DNA of 64,000 bases from Chryseobacterium viscerum (GTDB taxonomy: Bacteria > Bacteroidota > Bacteroidia > Flavobacteriales > Weeksellaceae), in the NCBI RefSeq assembly GCF_002899945.2, contig NZ_PPEG02000002.1, forward strand, positions 124,001 to 188,000, in the 5' to 3' direction. Of the stretch, positions 18,571 to 28,129 are shown one piece after another. The stretch's first letter is position 1. The number at the start of each line of letters is the position of its first letter. The notes below the pieces were generated by a model. The model was not told where the DNA came from. It saw nothing but the letters and a program-made list of their open reading frames with translations, and did no database searches. The position numbers were made by a program, and so were the translations under genes.

Positions 18571-19044
18571 CTATCTTCCTTTTTCCCCTAGAATTGCTCT
18601 TTTTTGTGCGATTACATACCCATAATGAAGGCTTTCGTGCATATTGTTGAAGATAATCGCATCCTGAATACTTTTCAGATCCATTCCAAAACTCGTGGTA
18701 TAAGGCGTGTAGTCTGAGAAGAAATCACTGTCATAATCCTTCATCAGAATCTTCGAAGTTTCTGTAAGCAAAAATTCTAAATCTTCCACTTCGGATTTCT
18801 GAACATCCAGGTTGGGTAAAGTTCCCTTTTTGTAAGTTTCGATCCAGTATTTGTCAATACGGAAAGGGTTTCCGCTCAGGTAATAATGCAGAAGCTGCTG
18901 TGTAGCAACGGTGTGTGCAATATTCCAGTAAAGATTATTATTGAAACCATCCGGAATCAAAAGCAGATCTTCATGAGAGGTGTTTCGAAGTACATCCAAA
19001 AGGTTCTTTCTTACCTGTCTGTGCGCTTGAAAATGATAATTCAT
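18571..19044 (-). CDS. DinB family protein
   Basis: 157-residue four-helix bundle protein of the DinB/YfiT type. Candidate metal-ligand histidines lie in WNIAHTVATQQLLHYYL (around 48-56) and NNMHESLHYGYV near the C terminus (about 137-145). Such proteins are often thiol transferases, including bacillithiol-dependent ones, which would fit a YpdA gene elsewhere in the window; that link is inference. It is separated from RlmB by about 110 bp on the same strand. Confidence 0.8.
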   Translation of the reverse strand: MNYHFQAHRQVRKNLLDVLRNTSHEDLLLIPDGFNNNLYWNIAHTVATQQLLHYYLSGNPFRIDKYWIETYKKGTLPNLDVQKSEVEDLEFLLTETSKILMKDYDSDFFSDYTPYTTSFGMDLKSIQDAIIFNNMHESLHYGYVIAQKRAILGEKGR

Positions 19045-19296
19045 TTTGCAAAATTTTTAATCACCAAAAATAGTTTAATAAACTGGAAATGACAATTTTT
19101 GAGCGGATGATTAAAGCAAAATTTATATATTTTTATGAAAAAAATAGAATAATCCTGTTGAGTTTTAAGACTTCAGCGGTTCTTGACCTTGCATCAATAC
19201 TGGAATATTTAACAAACTTTAACTCAAAAATGGCATTTATTATGTTGATTAATGCAAGTATTTATCAGAAATTTACCACTTATTTTAAATCAAGCT

Positions 19297-20301
19297 ATGT
19301 CAGAGATATATCAAGCTGAAGATATCCGCCAATTGACGGAAAAGATAAAGGAAAAAAATTACTTATTTTCTCTTCTGAAACAGGAAATCAACAAAGTTAT
19401 TATTGGTCAGGAATACATGGTAGACCGTCTTCTGGTGGGGCTTTTGGGGAATGGTCACGTTCTTCTTGAAGGGGTGCCGGGATTGGCAAAAACTCTTGCG
19501 ATAAAAACATTGGCAGATGCTGTTCATGGTGAGTTTTCCAGGATTCAGTTTACCCCGGATTTGCTTCCTGCAGACGTTGTAGGAACGATGATCTACAGTA
19601 TCAAAGACAATGATTTCTCCATAAAAAAAGGACCTGTATTCGCGAACTTTGTATTGGCGGATGAGATCAACCGTGCGCCGGCAAAAGTACAGTCGGCTCT
19701 TCTGGAGGTAATGCAGGAAAAGCAGGTGACCATTGGTGATGAAACCATGAAGCTTCCAAAGCCGTTCCTGGTATTGGCAACACAGAACCCGATTGATCAG
19801 GAAGGAACTTATCTGCTGCCTGAAGCACAGAGCGACCGTTTTATGCTGAAATGTACCATAGACTATCCTTCTTTCGAAGATGAAAGACAGGTGATGAGAA
19901 TGGTTTCCACTTCACATCAGCCCACGGTGAAACCTGTGATTTCTCTTCAGGATATTATAGATGCTAAAGAATTGATCAACCAGATTTATCTGGACGAGAA
20001 AATTGAAAAATATATACTGGATATGGTTTTTGCAACACGTTATCCGGAAAACTATGGTCTTTCTGAACTTAAAAATTATATCAGTTTCGGAGCTTCTCCA
20101 AGAGCTTCCATCAACCTTGCTATCGCTTCAAGAGCGTATGCATTCTTAAAAGGAAGAGCTTTTGTGGTTCCTGAGGATGTAAAAGCATTGGCAAAAGATG
20201 TATTGAGACACAGAATGGGCTTAACTTTTGAGGCTGAGGCTGAAGAAATTTCAACAGAAGAAATTATCAATAGAATTTTAGCAAAAATACAGGCGCCGTA
20301 A
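19297..20301 (+). CDS. moxR: MoxR family AAA+ ATPase, first gene of the Bat operon
   Basis: 334-residue AAA+ ATPase. Walker A reads EGVPGLAKT, Walker B is VLADEINRAPAKVQSALLEVMQE with sensor 1 ATQNPIDQEGTY and the arginine-finger region PEAQSDRF. The start ATG at 19297 (MSEIYQAED) is preferred over an upstream in-frame codon because the extension has no family resemblance. MoxR proteins act as chaperone-like partners of VWA-domain proteins, here encoded downstream. Its stop overlaps the GNAT start by 1 bp (TAATG). Confidence 0.93.
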   Translation: MSEIYQAEDIRQLTEKIKEKNYLFSLLKQEINKVIIGQEYMVDRLLVGLLGNGHVLLEGVPGLAKTLAIKTLADAVHGEFSRIQFTPDLLPADVVGTMIYSIKDNDFSIKKGPVFANFVLADEINRAPAKVQSALLEVMQEKQVTIGDETMKLPKPFLVLATQNPIDQEGTYLLPEAQSDRFMLKCTIDYPSFEDERQVMRMVSTSHQPTVKPVISLQDIIDAKELINQIYLDEKIEKYILDMVFATRYPENYGLSELKNYISFGASPRASINLAIASRAYAFLKGRAFVVPEDVKALAKDVLRHRMGLTFEAEAEEISTEEIINRILAKIQAP

Positions 20302-20759
20302 TGAGTGATGTAATAATCAGAAAGGCAGTTCAGGAGGACTGCGCTTCCATGCTGGATTTAATCAGGGAATTGGCTGAATATGAAAAAGCACTGCATGAAG
20401 TCACTGTAACATTAGATGAGTTTACGGATGACGGTTTCGGAGTTTCTCCGGTATGGGGAGCTTTTGTAGCTGAATTCAATAGTGAAATAGTAGGAATATC
20501 GTTGTATTATGACAGATATTCTACATGGAAAGGAAGAAGATTGTATCTTGAAGATCTCGTAGTAACAGAAAGATTGAGAGGAAAGCAGATCGGAAAGAAA
20601 TTATTTGATGCCACATTAGAATATGGTAAGTCAAAGAATTATAGCGGCATGGTATTTCAGGTATTAAATTGGAATGAGCCGGCTATCAATTTTTATAAAA
20701 AATACAGTCCAAAGTTTGATAATGAATGGTTGAATGTATCCATTGAGCTTAAAGGGTAA
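20301..20759 (+). CDS. GNAT N-acetyltransferase inserted in the Bat operon
   Basis: 152-residue single-domain acetyltransferase. The acetyl-CoA-binding motif A reads LEDLVVTERLRGKQIGKKLF (about 88-107) with R-x-x-G-x-G/A-like R-G-K-Q-I-G, followed by FQVLNWNEPAINFYKKY. It resembles diamine/spermidine-type N-acetyltransferases. The start overlaps the moxR stop, so it is translated from the same transcript, which is unusual for Bat operons. Substrate unknown; it may simply be a hitch-hiker. Confidence 0.88.
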   Translation: MSDVIIRKAVQEDCASMLDLIRELAEYEKALHEVTVTLDEFTDDGFGVSPVWGAFVAEFNSEIVGISLYYDRYSTWKGRRLYLEDLVVTERLRGKQIGKKLFDATLEYGKSKNYSGMVFQVLNWNEPAINFYKKYSPKFDNEWLNVSIELKG

Positions 20760-20818
20760 ATTGTACAGAATTTTGTAATTAAACCTCAAACTTTGAACTT
20801 TAAACCTTAAACTTGTCT

Positions 20819-21682
20819 ATGCAGATAAAAGATATTGTAAAAAGAGTAAAGCAGATTGAAATCCGTACCAGAAAAAAGACGGAGGCTGCTTTGATGGGGC
20901 AATATCACAGTGCCTTTAAAGGGCAGGGGATGACTTTTTCTGAAGTTCGTCCGTACCAGTTTGGAGATGAGATCAGAAGGATCGACTGGAACAAAACAGC
21001 ACGTTTCCGTGAACCATTTGTAAAAGTAATGGAAGAGGAAAGAGAGCTGACAATGATGATCCTTGTTGATATTTCTGCTTCCATGGATTATGGTACAAAA
21101 GTTCAGCTGAAAAGAGAATATGTAGCCGAAATTGCCGCAAGCTTAGGGTTTTCAGCAGCAGGAAATAATGATAAAGTAGGATTGATCCTGTTTGCGGATA
21201 AAGTATATAAAGTAATTCCCCCTCAAAAGGGAAGAAAGCATATTCTTTCGATCATCAGTAATATTCTGACTGCCGATTATGTCCCGGCAGAATCTAAAAT
21301 AGATAAGGCTCTGGAATATATGATGGGGATTTTTAAAAGAAAATCATTGGTTTTTCTGTTGTCGGATTTTGAAGACACCTATGATTCAAAAATGCTGAGA
21401 GTAGCATCAAAAAAGCACCAGCTGTTGGGAATGAGGATTTATGATGAAAAAGACAATGAAATTCCAGATGTAGGATATGCCCGTCTATATGATGTGGAAA
21501 CCGGAAAGGAGATCTGGGCTAATACTTCCAGCGCAAGATGGCGGTATACCTTTGCGGAAGCTCAGAAACAAAAACTGAGAGCTTTGGAAGAAGATTTTGC
21601 CAACAGCTCGGCAAGTTTTATGAATATCGATACCGGGTCAGATTATTCAAAATTATTGTATAATTACTTCCAGAAAAAATAA
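20819..21682 (+). CDS. DUF58 domain protein of the Bat operon
   Basis: 287 residues. Contains the DUF58 signature GMTFSEVRPYQFGDEIRRIDW and a VWA-like fold with a DxSxS-type site LVDISASMDYG (about 84-94). The ATG at 20819 (MQIKDIVKRVKQ) is chosen over a TTG two codons earlier. It usually stands between moxR and the batA gene and is thought to work with them in envelope stress resistance. A short hairpin CGAGCTTAGCTCG lies after the stop at 21686-21698. Confidence 0.9.
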   Translation: MQIKDIVKRVKQIEIRTRKKTEAALMGQYHSAFKGQGMTFSEVRPYQFGDEIRRIDWNKTARFREPFVKVMEEERELTMMILVDISASMDYGTKVQLKREYVAEIAASLGFSAAGNNDKVGLILFADKVYKVIPPQKGRKHILSIISNILTADYVPAESKIDKALEYMMGIFKRKSLVFLLSDFEDTYDSKMLRVASKKHQLLGMRIYDEKDNEIPDVGYARLYDVETGKEIWANTSSARWRYTFAEAQKQKLRALEEDFANSSASFMNIDTGSDYSKLLYNYFQKK

Positions 21683-21741
21683 CATCGAGCTTAGCTCGTA
21701 ACTAAAAAAAACATGAGGCAGCTGCCTTTATTATTTTAACA

Positions 21742-22638
21742 TTGAGAAAAATACTTTTAATATTATCTTTTCTGATCTGTGCGAATGCTTTTTCACAGAT
21801 ATTATCCTCTAATGTAGAAAAGAAAACCCTTGCCCTGGGAGAAATCAATCATCTTACGATAAAAATTGATAATCTTAATGAACAGCAGGTAACTTCAGCT
21901 CCGAAAAATGAACTGCTTCCTTTTCACTTTGAAGAAACTAAGGACAGTATCGGACAAAATCAAAATTCTTATGAAAGAAAGATTGAATTTTCTGTTTTTG
22001 AGGAAGGGAAGTTTACCATTCCTGAGTTGGAATTCAAAGTAGGAGATAAAATACTTAAAACAATTCCTTACGAAATAGATGTCATCAATACGGCTCAAAA
22101 AGCAGATCAGATCAATGACATCATGAATAATAAGGATGTGAAACTTGAAGCTAAGGATTATTGGGAGCTTTATAAGTTTTATATTCTTGCGGCATTGGCA
22201 GCGGTGGCTCTTATTATTGCCATTATCATGTTTGTAAAATGGGGAAGGAAATCCAAAAGTTCTCCCGTGGTTGCAACCAATCAGACATTGAAAGAATTGG
22301 ATTCCCTTAAAAAGAAAAAATATATCGAAGGAGGAAACTTCCGTTCATTTTATGTTGAACTGATTGATATTTCCAGAAACTTTATCACAAAACAATATCA
22401 CCTTCCGGCAGATGTACTTCTTACCGATGACCTTATTGAGGTCATGAAAAAGAATAATACCATTTCGCAGGACAATGAAAAAATAATAGAAGATGTATTC
22501 CTGAGAGGAGATCTGGTGAAATTTGCCAAGACTTTCCCGGATGAGGTTACGATGGAGAGAGACTTTGCCAATATCAGGGATTTTGTGAAAAGATCATCCA
22601 AAGATTTAGAATTTGAAAACTTAAGAAAGGATGTTTAA
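21742..22638 (+). CDS. BatD-like short membrane protein
   Basis: 298 residues from TTG at 21742. It has a signal peptide MRKILLILSFLICANAFSQ, a periplasmic beta-rich domain (about 20-140) beginning ILSSNVEKKTLALGEINHL, one membrane helix (about 148-170) and a cytosolic tail of about 125 residues. The layout matches the N-terminal plan of BatD but is half its length. It lies between DUF58 and batA, overlapping batA by 8 bp. No ATG fits the frame upstream of the signal peptide, so the TTG start is required. Confidence 0.75.
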   Translation: MRKILLILSFLICANAFSQILSSNVEKKTLALGEINHLTIKIDNLNEQQVTSAPKNELLPFHFEETKDSIGQNQNSYERKIEFSVFEEGKFTIPELEFKVGDKILKTIPYEIDVINTAQKADQINDIMNNKDVKLEAKDYWELYKFYILAALAAVALIIAIIMFVKWGRKSKSSPVVATNQTLKELDSLKKKKYIEGGNFRSFYVELIDISRNFITKQYHLPADVLLTDDLIEVMKKNNTISQDNEKIIEDVFLRGDLVKFAKTFPDEVTMERDFANIRDFVKRSSKDLEFENLRKDV

Positions 22639-23623
22639 TTTTGAGTTTTACAGTCCATGGTTTTTATTGCTTTTTCTGCTGTTTATCCCACTTTTAATTA
22701 AAGATGCCGGGAGACGCAAAAGAAAAGGGATAAAAGTTCCTACGACAAAAAATATGGATCACAGCGGTGGTATCCAGGGTGTACTTTTTTTACTGAAAAT
22801 TTCAAAGTATATCATTCTTTCTGCCTTGATCATCGCTATTGCAAGGCCGAGAACATTTACCATTTCTCAGGACAGAGATGATACAAAAGGGGTAGATATT
22901 ATGCTATCTATTGACGTTTCTTTGAGTATGCTGGCTAAAGATCTTAATCCGGACAGAATTACCGCATTAAAAGATATTGCTGTAAAGTTTGTTCAGAAAC
23001 GTCCGAACGACAGAATAGGTGTTGTGGCTTATGCTGCAGAAGCTTTCACAAAAGTTCCTGTGACTTCAGATCATCAGGTCGTTATTGATGAAATTAAAAA
23101 TCTGAATTCTGCCGGTCTTGAGCCTGGAACAGCTATTGGAGAAGGACTTTCCGTGGCGGTGAATCATTTGGTTAAAAGCAAAGCAAAAAGTAAGGTAGTT
23201 ATCCTGATGACAGATGGAGTAAGCAATATTCAGAATGCTATTCCTCCGCAGGTAGCTGCTGAACTGGCGAGAAATAATAATATAAAAGTGTATTCAATCG
23301 GGATTGGAACCAATGGTTATGCCCTGATGCCGACCTCACAGGATATTTTTGGAGATCTTATCTTTACAGAAACTGAGGTTGCCATTGATGAAAATACACT
23401 GAAAGAAATTGCACAGACTACCGGAGGGAAGTATTTCAGAGCTACCTCAAACAGCAGTCTGGAAGAAGTATATAATGAGATCAACCAACTGGAAAAATCT
23501 GATGTGAAAGTTTCCAAGCTTTACAATTATGAAGAATATTTTAAGATATTCCTTTGGATTGCTTTAGGAATGTTGGTATTTGATGCATTGTTGAGATGGG
23601 TGTTTTATAAAATTTTAAGCTGA
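22631..23623 (+). CDS. batA: BatA-like VWA domain membrane protein
   Basis: 330 residues. Two N-terminal membrane segments (about 7-25, 52-74), a VWA domain (about 90-285) with MIDAS motif DVSLS at the start of IDVSLSMLAKDLNPDR, TDGVSN further on, and a C-terminal membrane helix. VWA domains bind metal and protein partners. The start overlaps the preceding gene and its stop overlaps batB (TGATG), so these are translated in tandem. Bat proteins are tied to oxygen or envelope stress tolerance in Bacteroides and Leptospira. Confidence 0.92.
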   Translation: MFNFEFYSPWFLLLFLLFIPLLIKDAGRRKRKGIKVPTTKNMDHSGGIQGVLFLLKISKYIILSALIIAIARPRTFTISQDRDDTKGVDIMLSIDVSLSMLAKDLNPDRITALKDIAVKFVQKRPNDRIGVVAYAAEAFTKVPVTSDHQVVIDEIKNLNSAGLEPGTAIGEGLSVAVNHLVKSKAKSKVVILMTDGVSNIQNAIPPQVAAELARNNNIKVYSIGIGTNGYALMPTSQDIFGDLIFTETEVAIDENTLKEIAQTTGGKYFRATSNSSLEEVYNEINQLEKSDVKVSKLYNYEEYFKIFLWIALGMLVFDALLRWVFYKILS

Positions 23624-24630
23624 TGAGTTGGTCTTTAGGAAATTATTGGTATTTACTTTTACTGTTGCTTCTGCCGCTGTTAGCCTCCTTTCTGATCCGT
23701 TTTTTAAAATGGAGAAATAAAAAAAGAGAAATTTTTGCAGCCAGCCAGTTTCATGATAATTTATTTGATAAGAGCTCGGGATTTACGAAGTTTTTCCCTG
23801 CTTTATATTTGATAGGAACATTATTTCTGATATTCGCTATCATTGACCTTCTGAATGGTTCGGAGGAGGTGAAGAGTACCCAGAAACTTAATAATGTGAT
23901 CTTTATGCTGGATGTATCCAATTCTATGAATGCGGAAGATGTCGATCCAAGCCGTCTTACAGAGGCTAAGAATCTGATGATAGCTACCATGAAGAAAATG
24001 AATAATGATAAAGTAGGTATCGTCATTTTTGCCGGGCATGCAATGTCCATTATGCCTCTTACAACAGATTATAATTCTGCCGAGACCTATATAAGCGGTC
24101 TTGAAACAAACTCTATGCAGATTCAGGGAACCGATTTTCTGAAAGGGATGCAGGCAGCGGCTGAGAAATTTAAAAATGTAAGCAAAGGATCCAGAAAAGT
24201 CATATTACTGAGTGATGGTGAAGATAATGAAGGAAATGACAATGCGGCAATAAGACTAGCCAATAAAGAAGGAATAAGTATTACTTCTGTAGGTATCGGT
24301 ACCGATGAAGGAGCTCCGGTTCCGGAATATGTTTTTGGCCAGCTGATGGGATATAAATCAGATGTAAACGGAGGAACGGTAATTTCGAAAAGACAGACGG
24401 AAGCGTTAAAGAAAATGGCAGAATCTACGGAAGGTACTTATATTGACGGAAATAATATCAATGAAGCTCCAGACAGGATTGTAGATGCTATCAGTAAGAA
24501 GTCTGCAGGAGCGGTAACATTGGTGAAATCTCAGAATGCCAATCATTATTATCAATATTTTTTAGGAGTATCTATTCTGTTCTTCTTTTTAATTTTTATT
24601 TTTAATCCTAAAAAAGATTTTAATGTGTAG
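23623..24630 (+). CDS. batB: BatB-like VWA domain membrane protein
   Basis: 335 residues, paralogous to BatA. Two N-terminal membrane segments, a VWA domain with MIDAS motif DVSNS (MLDVSNSMNAEDVDPSR), the later SDGEDNEG metal-site segment, and a C-terminal membrane helix followed by NPKKDF. It overlaps batA by 1 bp (TGATG). BatA and BatB are thought to pair on the periplasmic face of the inner membrane. Confidence 0.92.
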   Translation: MSWSLGNYWYLLLLLLLPLLASFLIRFLKWRNKKREIFAASQFHDNLFDKSSGFTKFFPALYLIGTLFLIFAIIDLLNGSEEVKSTQKLNNVIFMLDVSNSMNAEDVDPSRLTEAKNLMIATMKKMNNDKVGIVIFAGHAMSIMPLTTDYNSAETYISGLETNSMQIQGTDFLKGMQAAAEKFKNVSKGSRKVILLSDGEDNEGNDNAAIRLANKEGISITSVGIGTDEGAPVPEYVFGQLMGYKSDVNGGTVISKRQTEALKKMAESTEGTYIDGNNINEAPDRIVDAISKKSAGAVTLVKSQNANHYYQYFLGVSILFFFLIFIFNPKKDFNV

Positions 24631-24716
24631 TTTTTCCCTCATTTATAGAAGAAATTCTACAAGTACTTTAACCGAATTTTAACAAATAAAACTCTGTTTC
24701 TTAACATATAAAGGAA

Positions 24717-24724
24717 TAATTTTG
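24717..24724 (+). promoter_or_regulatory. -7 box TAATTTTG immediately before batC
   Basis: Exact TAnnTTTG match 6 nt before the batC ATG at 24731. It suggests an internal promoter giving a leaderless batC-batD transcript; no good TTG -33 element is visible. Confidence 0.5.
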
Positions 24725-24730
24725 CAAGTG

Positions 24731-25477
24731 ATGAATACTAAAATCATATTTTTATCGTTTATTGTTGCCATCTCGCTCTCAGGCTTTTTGTTTGGGCAGG
24801 AAAACTACAGAAATTTAGTTCATGAAGGCAATCAGAAATTTGACGGTAAAGATTATGACGGAGCCTCCTCAAAATACATGGAAGCGATAAAATCCAACAA
24901 TAAAGATTTTACCGCTCATTATAATATGGGGAATGCTTTGTATAAAAGTAAAAAATACGAAGAGGCAAAGGCAGAGTTTGAAAAAGCAGAAAAGCTTTCA
25001 CAAACACTTCCCGATAAGATGGCCGCTCTTCATAATCTAGGGAATGCATATATGCAGATGAACCAGCCGGAAAAAGCGGCTGATTATTATAAAAAGGCTT
25101 TGAAGCAGGACCCTTACAGTGAGGCAACCAGAAAAAATTATGAGATTGCCAAGCTGAAAGAGAAAGAAAAAGAACAACAAAAACAAGAACAAAATAACTC
25201 AGGAAAAGGCGGCGGTGGAAATGATCAGAACAAAGGTGATGATCAGAACAAAGGCGACAAAGACAAAAAGCAAGATCAGGGTAATGGTCCACAAAACGAA
25301 GGTAAAAGCGACCAAGGTGACAGCCCTAAGCAGAATCAAAATAATGAAGGCAGAATGCCAAAGAATCTTGAAAATGCGATCTTAGATAAAATAAACGAAA
25401 AAGAAAAAGAAACTGCCAGAAGAATTTTGAACAAAAATTCCTATTCGATGCCTGAAAGCAACGAGAAAGATTGGTGA
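24731..25477 (+). CDS. batC: BatC-like TPR protein
   Basis: 248 residues from ATG at 24731. N-terminal signal peptide (MNTKIIFLSFIVAISLSGFLFGQ), three TPR-like repeats (about 25-140; for example AHYNMGNALYKSKKYEEAKAE), and a low-complexity Lys/Gln/Gly/Asp-rich tail (about 145-215) before a conserved end ENAILDKINEKEKET. It is periplasmic. The stop overlaps the batD start (TGATG at 25475). TPR proteins of this kind scaffold the Bat complex. Confidence 0.9.
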   Translation: MNTKIIFLSFIVAISLSGFLFGQENYRNLVHEGNQKFDGKDYDGASSKYMEAIKSNNKDFTAHYNMGNALYKSKKYEEAKAEFEKAEKLSQTLPDKMAALHNLGNAYMQMNQPEKAADYYKKALKQDPYSEATRKNYEIAKLKEKEKEQQKQEQNNSGKGGGGNDQNKGDDQNKGDKDKKQDQGNGPQNEGKSDQGDSPKQNQNNEGRMPKNLENAILDKINEKEKETARRILNKNSYSMPESNEKDW

Positions 25478-27216
25478 TGCAACACAAATTGATTTACATA
25501 TTGCTTACTCTAGCATCCGTAATTACTTACGGACAGGTAAATCTTACTCTGGATGCTGATAAATCTGATTATGTAGGAAAAGATATCGTAAATCTTACCA
25601 TCGTTCTTGAACTTAACGGAACTGATCTTGTACAGCAGACAGGTTTTCAGATGCCGGATCTTTCAAAATTTAATATCATAGGAAGTGGATCTGTTACCAA
25701 TACTGTGATTGATCCTGCTACCAATACTTTAATTACTCAAAAAATATCCAGAATTGCTCTTGAACCTAAGAAAAAAGGGAAAATAAAGATCGGTTCAGTT
25801 CTGGTTACAGTCAATAATAAAATCTACAAAACAGAACCTTTTGATGTCAATATCCGTGATATTGTTGACAAAAGATCATTGGCAGTCAATACGTCCAATG
25901 ATGTCTATCTGAATATGGAGATCGAAGACAGGGAAGTGTATCAGGATCAGCCTACCATTGCTGTTCTTAGAGTATATTCAAGAAGTATGGATAACCTGAG
26001 AAAGGTAAAGAATATTCATCTTCCACAGCAGGACAATATCAATGTACATCCTATCAATTTTGATAAGTCTGAGATAGATCCGTCCGGATATGGAAATATG
26101 CCTTCACAGGTATTGGCCATGTTTATGGTATTTCCAAATGAAGCCGGTTATGTAGAAGTTCCTGGGGTATCAGCCTCTGTAAGTACCTATTCTAACAAAT
26201 CTAAGATTGTTTCCAATAAAGTAAAAATCAATGTAAGAAAACTTCCGGAAGGAGCACCAGAATGTTTTAAAAATGCGGTTGGGAACTTTAATGTAAACGT
26301 ATATAATGCTTCCAAAGAAAAACCGGAAGCCAAGAAACCATTGAATGTTATAGTAAAAGTTTCAGGAGAAGGTAACCTGCCGGATATGGAACTTCCTAAA
26401 ATTGCAGCATCTCCGGACTATGAGGTTTTTGCTCCAAAAATTACTTCTAAAATTTCTCCGGGAACTGCAGGAATGAAAGGAGAGATTCTGGCTAATTATG
26501 TTATTATTCCGAACAAATCCGGAACGATAGCTATTAAAACCGAGCAATTTGCTTTCTTTGATCCTGAAAATAAAGAATATGTAGATCTGGGACAAAAAAC
26601 GCTGGATCTGAATGCATTTTCTCACGATCAGATCCTGGAAGCCCGCTCTACAGTAGAAAAGGTAAATGAGTATACCAATAACCTTTTGGAAACGGTAAAT
26701 ACTCCGGTTTTAAAAACCACTTCGTTTAAAGTAAAAGAAAAAAGTAAATTCCACTGGAATGTTCTTTTGATCAATATTGCAATTCTGCTAAGCTTAATTG
26801 TTGCTTATCTGTTATTTAAAAATTGGCAAAAAAAACGTACATTAGTTAGGGAAACTATACCGGCAAAACCTTTAGGTTCAGTGGCTGAAACAGAAAAAGA
26901 AATCAGAGAATTGCTGAAAACAGATATCAATGATTACTTTGGATATCTGGAAAATCTTAAAGATAACGGAGAGTATGAAAAGTTCTTTATCACACTGGAA
27001 GAATTGGATGAGGAAGTAAGAAGCCAGTATTTCCAAGGCTCTGCTGCGGAGTTTAAGACTTTTCTTGAAAAGCACAATGGATCTTCAGTGGCGGAAGAAT
27101 ACAGCAAACTCCAGCAAAGAGTTCAAATGGAAAAATATAATCCTGTGAAATCTACTGATGCTCTTGAAGAACTTTTGAAAACAATTGTTAATTTATATTC
27201 ACAAATTAGCAAATAG
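25477..27216 (+). CDS. batD: BatD-like membrane protein
   Basis: 579 residues. Signal peptide (MQHKLIYILLTLASVITYGQ), several beta-sandwich domains (about 20-420) rich in immunoglobulin-like strands (VNLTLDADKSDYVGKDIVNLT), one membrane helix (about 430-450) and a cytosolic helical tail. It is the usual last gene of a compact Bat operon; no batE-like gene follows. A -7 box (TATTTTTG at 27231) downstream belongs to the next gene. Confidence 0.88.
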   Translation: MQHKLIYILLTLASVITYGQVNLTLDADKSDYVGKDIVNLTIVLELNGTDLVQQTGFQMPDLSKFNIIGSGSVTNTVIDPATNTLITQKISRIALEPKKKGKIKIGSVLVTVNNKIYKTEPFDVNIRDIVDKRSLAVNTSNDVYLNMEIEDREVYQDQPTIAVLRVYSRSMDNLRKVKNIHLPQQDNINVHPINFDKSEIDPSGYGNMPSQVLAMFMVFPNEAGYVEVPGVSASVSTYSNKSKIVSNKVKINVRKLPEGAPECFKNAVGNFNVNVYNASKEKPEAKKPLNVIVKVSGEGNLPDMELPKIAASPDYEVFAPKITSKISPGTAGMKGEILANYVIIPNKSGTIAIKTEQFAFFDPENKEYVDLGQKTLDLNAFSHDQILEARSTVEKVNEYTNNLLETVNTPVLKTTSFKVKEKSKFHWNVLLINIAILLSLIVAYLLFKNWQKKRTLVRETIPAKPLGSVAETEKEIRELLKTDINDYFGYLENLKDNGEYEKFFITLEELDEEVRSQYFQGSAAEFKTFLEKHNGSSVAEEYSKLQQRVQMEKYNPVKSTDALEELLKTIVNLYSQISK

Positions 27217-27260
27217 TCAGTTTATTTTCATATTTTTGCGAAATTTTTAATTACAAAGAG

Positions 27261-27863
27261 ATGGAAATTTTTGATGGTTTTTCTTTTAAAGAGATCGTTA
27301 CCAGCTTTATGGTTCTGTTTGCCGTGATCGATATTATCGGTTCGGTGCCTATTATCGTAAGCCTTCAGCAGAAGTTTGGAAAGATTGAAGCTGGGAAGGC
27401 ATCAATCACTGCGGGTGCTATTATGATCGTTTTCCTTTTCGTAGGAAATAAGATCCTTAAACTTATTGGTGTGGATGTCAATTCCTTTGCAATTGCCGGA
27501 GCTTTTGTGATTTTTATCATAGCCCTGGAAATGATTTTAGGAATTGAAATTAATAAAACAACCGAAGCAAAGGCTGCATCTATTGTACCCATCGCATTTC
27601 CGCTAGTAGCAGGTGCCGGAACTTTAACAACGGCATTGTCTCTTAGAGCTGAATTCCATGATATTAATATTATCTTGGGAATTATTCTTAACACAATTTT
27701 CGTATATTTGGTGCTGAAATCAGCGAAATGGTTGGAGAGCAAAATTGGGGATGCTACTTTGATGATCCTTCAGAAAGTTTTCGGAATTATCCTTTTGGCA
27801 ATTTCAATTAAATTATTCACCGCAAATTTTGCACAGTTGGTGCAGAATTATATTAATTTTTAA
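27261..27863 (+). CDS. MarC family integral membrane protein
   Basis: 200 residues, six hydrophobic segments. Begins MEIFDGFSFKEIVTSFMVLFAVIDIIGS and contains the conserved APVA/PLVAGAGTLTTALSL region of MarC/YhcE proteins (about 113-131). Despite the name, MarC-family function is unresolved. A TATTTTTG box at 27231-27238 lies 22 bp before the start, indicating a promoter separate from the Bat operon. Confidence 0.88.
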   Translation: MEIFDGFSFKEIVTSFMVLFAVIDIIGSVPIIVSLQQKFGKIEAGKASITAGAIMIVFLFVGNKILKLIGVDVNSFAIAGAFVIFIIALEMILGIEINKTTEAKAASIVPIAFPLVAGAGTLTTALSLRAEFHDINIILGIILNTIFVYLVLKSAKWLESKIGDATLMILQKVFGIILLAISIKLFTANFAQLVQNYINF

Positions 27864-27868
27864 GAGTC

Positions 27869-28069
27869 ATGAAGAAGTTTTATAAAGTATTTTTAGTACT
27901 GTTTATTGTATTCATCGCCATCAATCTTTACGCTATCAACTGGCAGACAACAGATATCTTAGGAGATGAAGATAACCTTAGGTTTGTATTCTCAGCATCA
28001 GCTGCTGCAATAGGCCTTATCCTGCTTTTCGTTATGGATACCTGGAGCAGAATCGGTGTAAAGAAATAA
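27869..28069 (+). CDS. Small membrane protein, 66 aa
   Basis: Begins MKKFYKVFLVLFIVFIAINLYA and has two hydrophobic segments (about 5-22 and 40-58) joined by an acidic loop (WQTTDILGDEDN). It starts 5 bp after the marC stop and is followed by a clear terminator, so it is probably co-transcribed with MarC. Family not recognised. Confidence 0.75.
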   Translation: MKKFYKVFLVLFIVFIAINLYAINWQTTDILGDEDNLRFVFSASAAAIGLILLFVMDTWSRIGVKK

Positions 28070-28095
28070 ATTGAATATTTCATTATAGATATAGG

Positions 28096-28125
28096 ACCTC
28101 TTTCGTTTTGAAGGAGGTTTTTTGT
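28096..28125 (+). terminator. Terminator after the MarC-small protein pair
   Basis: Nine-base stem ACCTCTTTC / GAAGGAGGT with one G-T pair, followed by TTTTTTGTTTTTTTT. Confidence 0.8.
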
Positions 28126-28129
28126 TTTT

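Noticed and set aside
25140-25320. Repeated Lys/Gln/Gly codons in batC, considered as a tandem-repeat array
   Set aside because: Low-complexity tail of the BatC protein within an intact frame, not a DNA repeat element.
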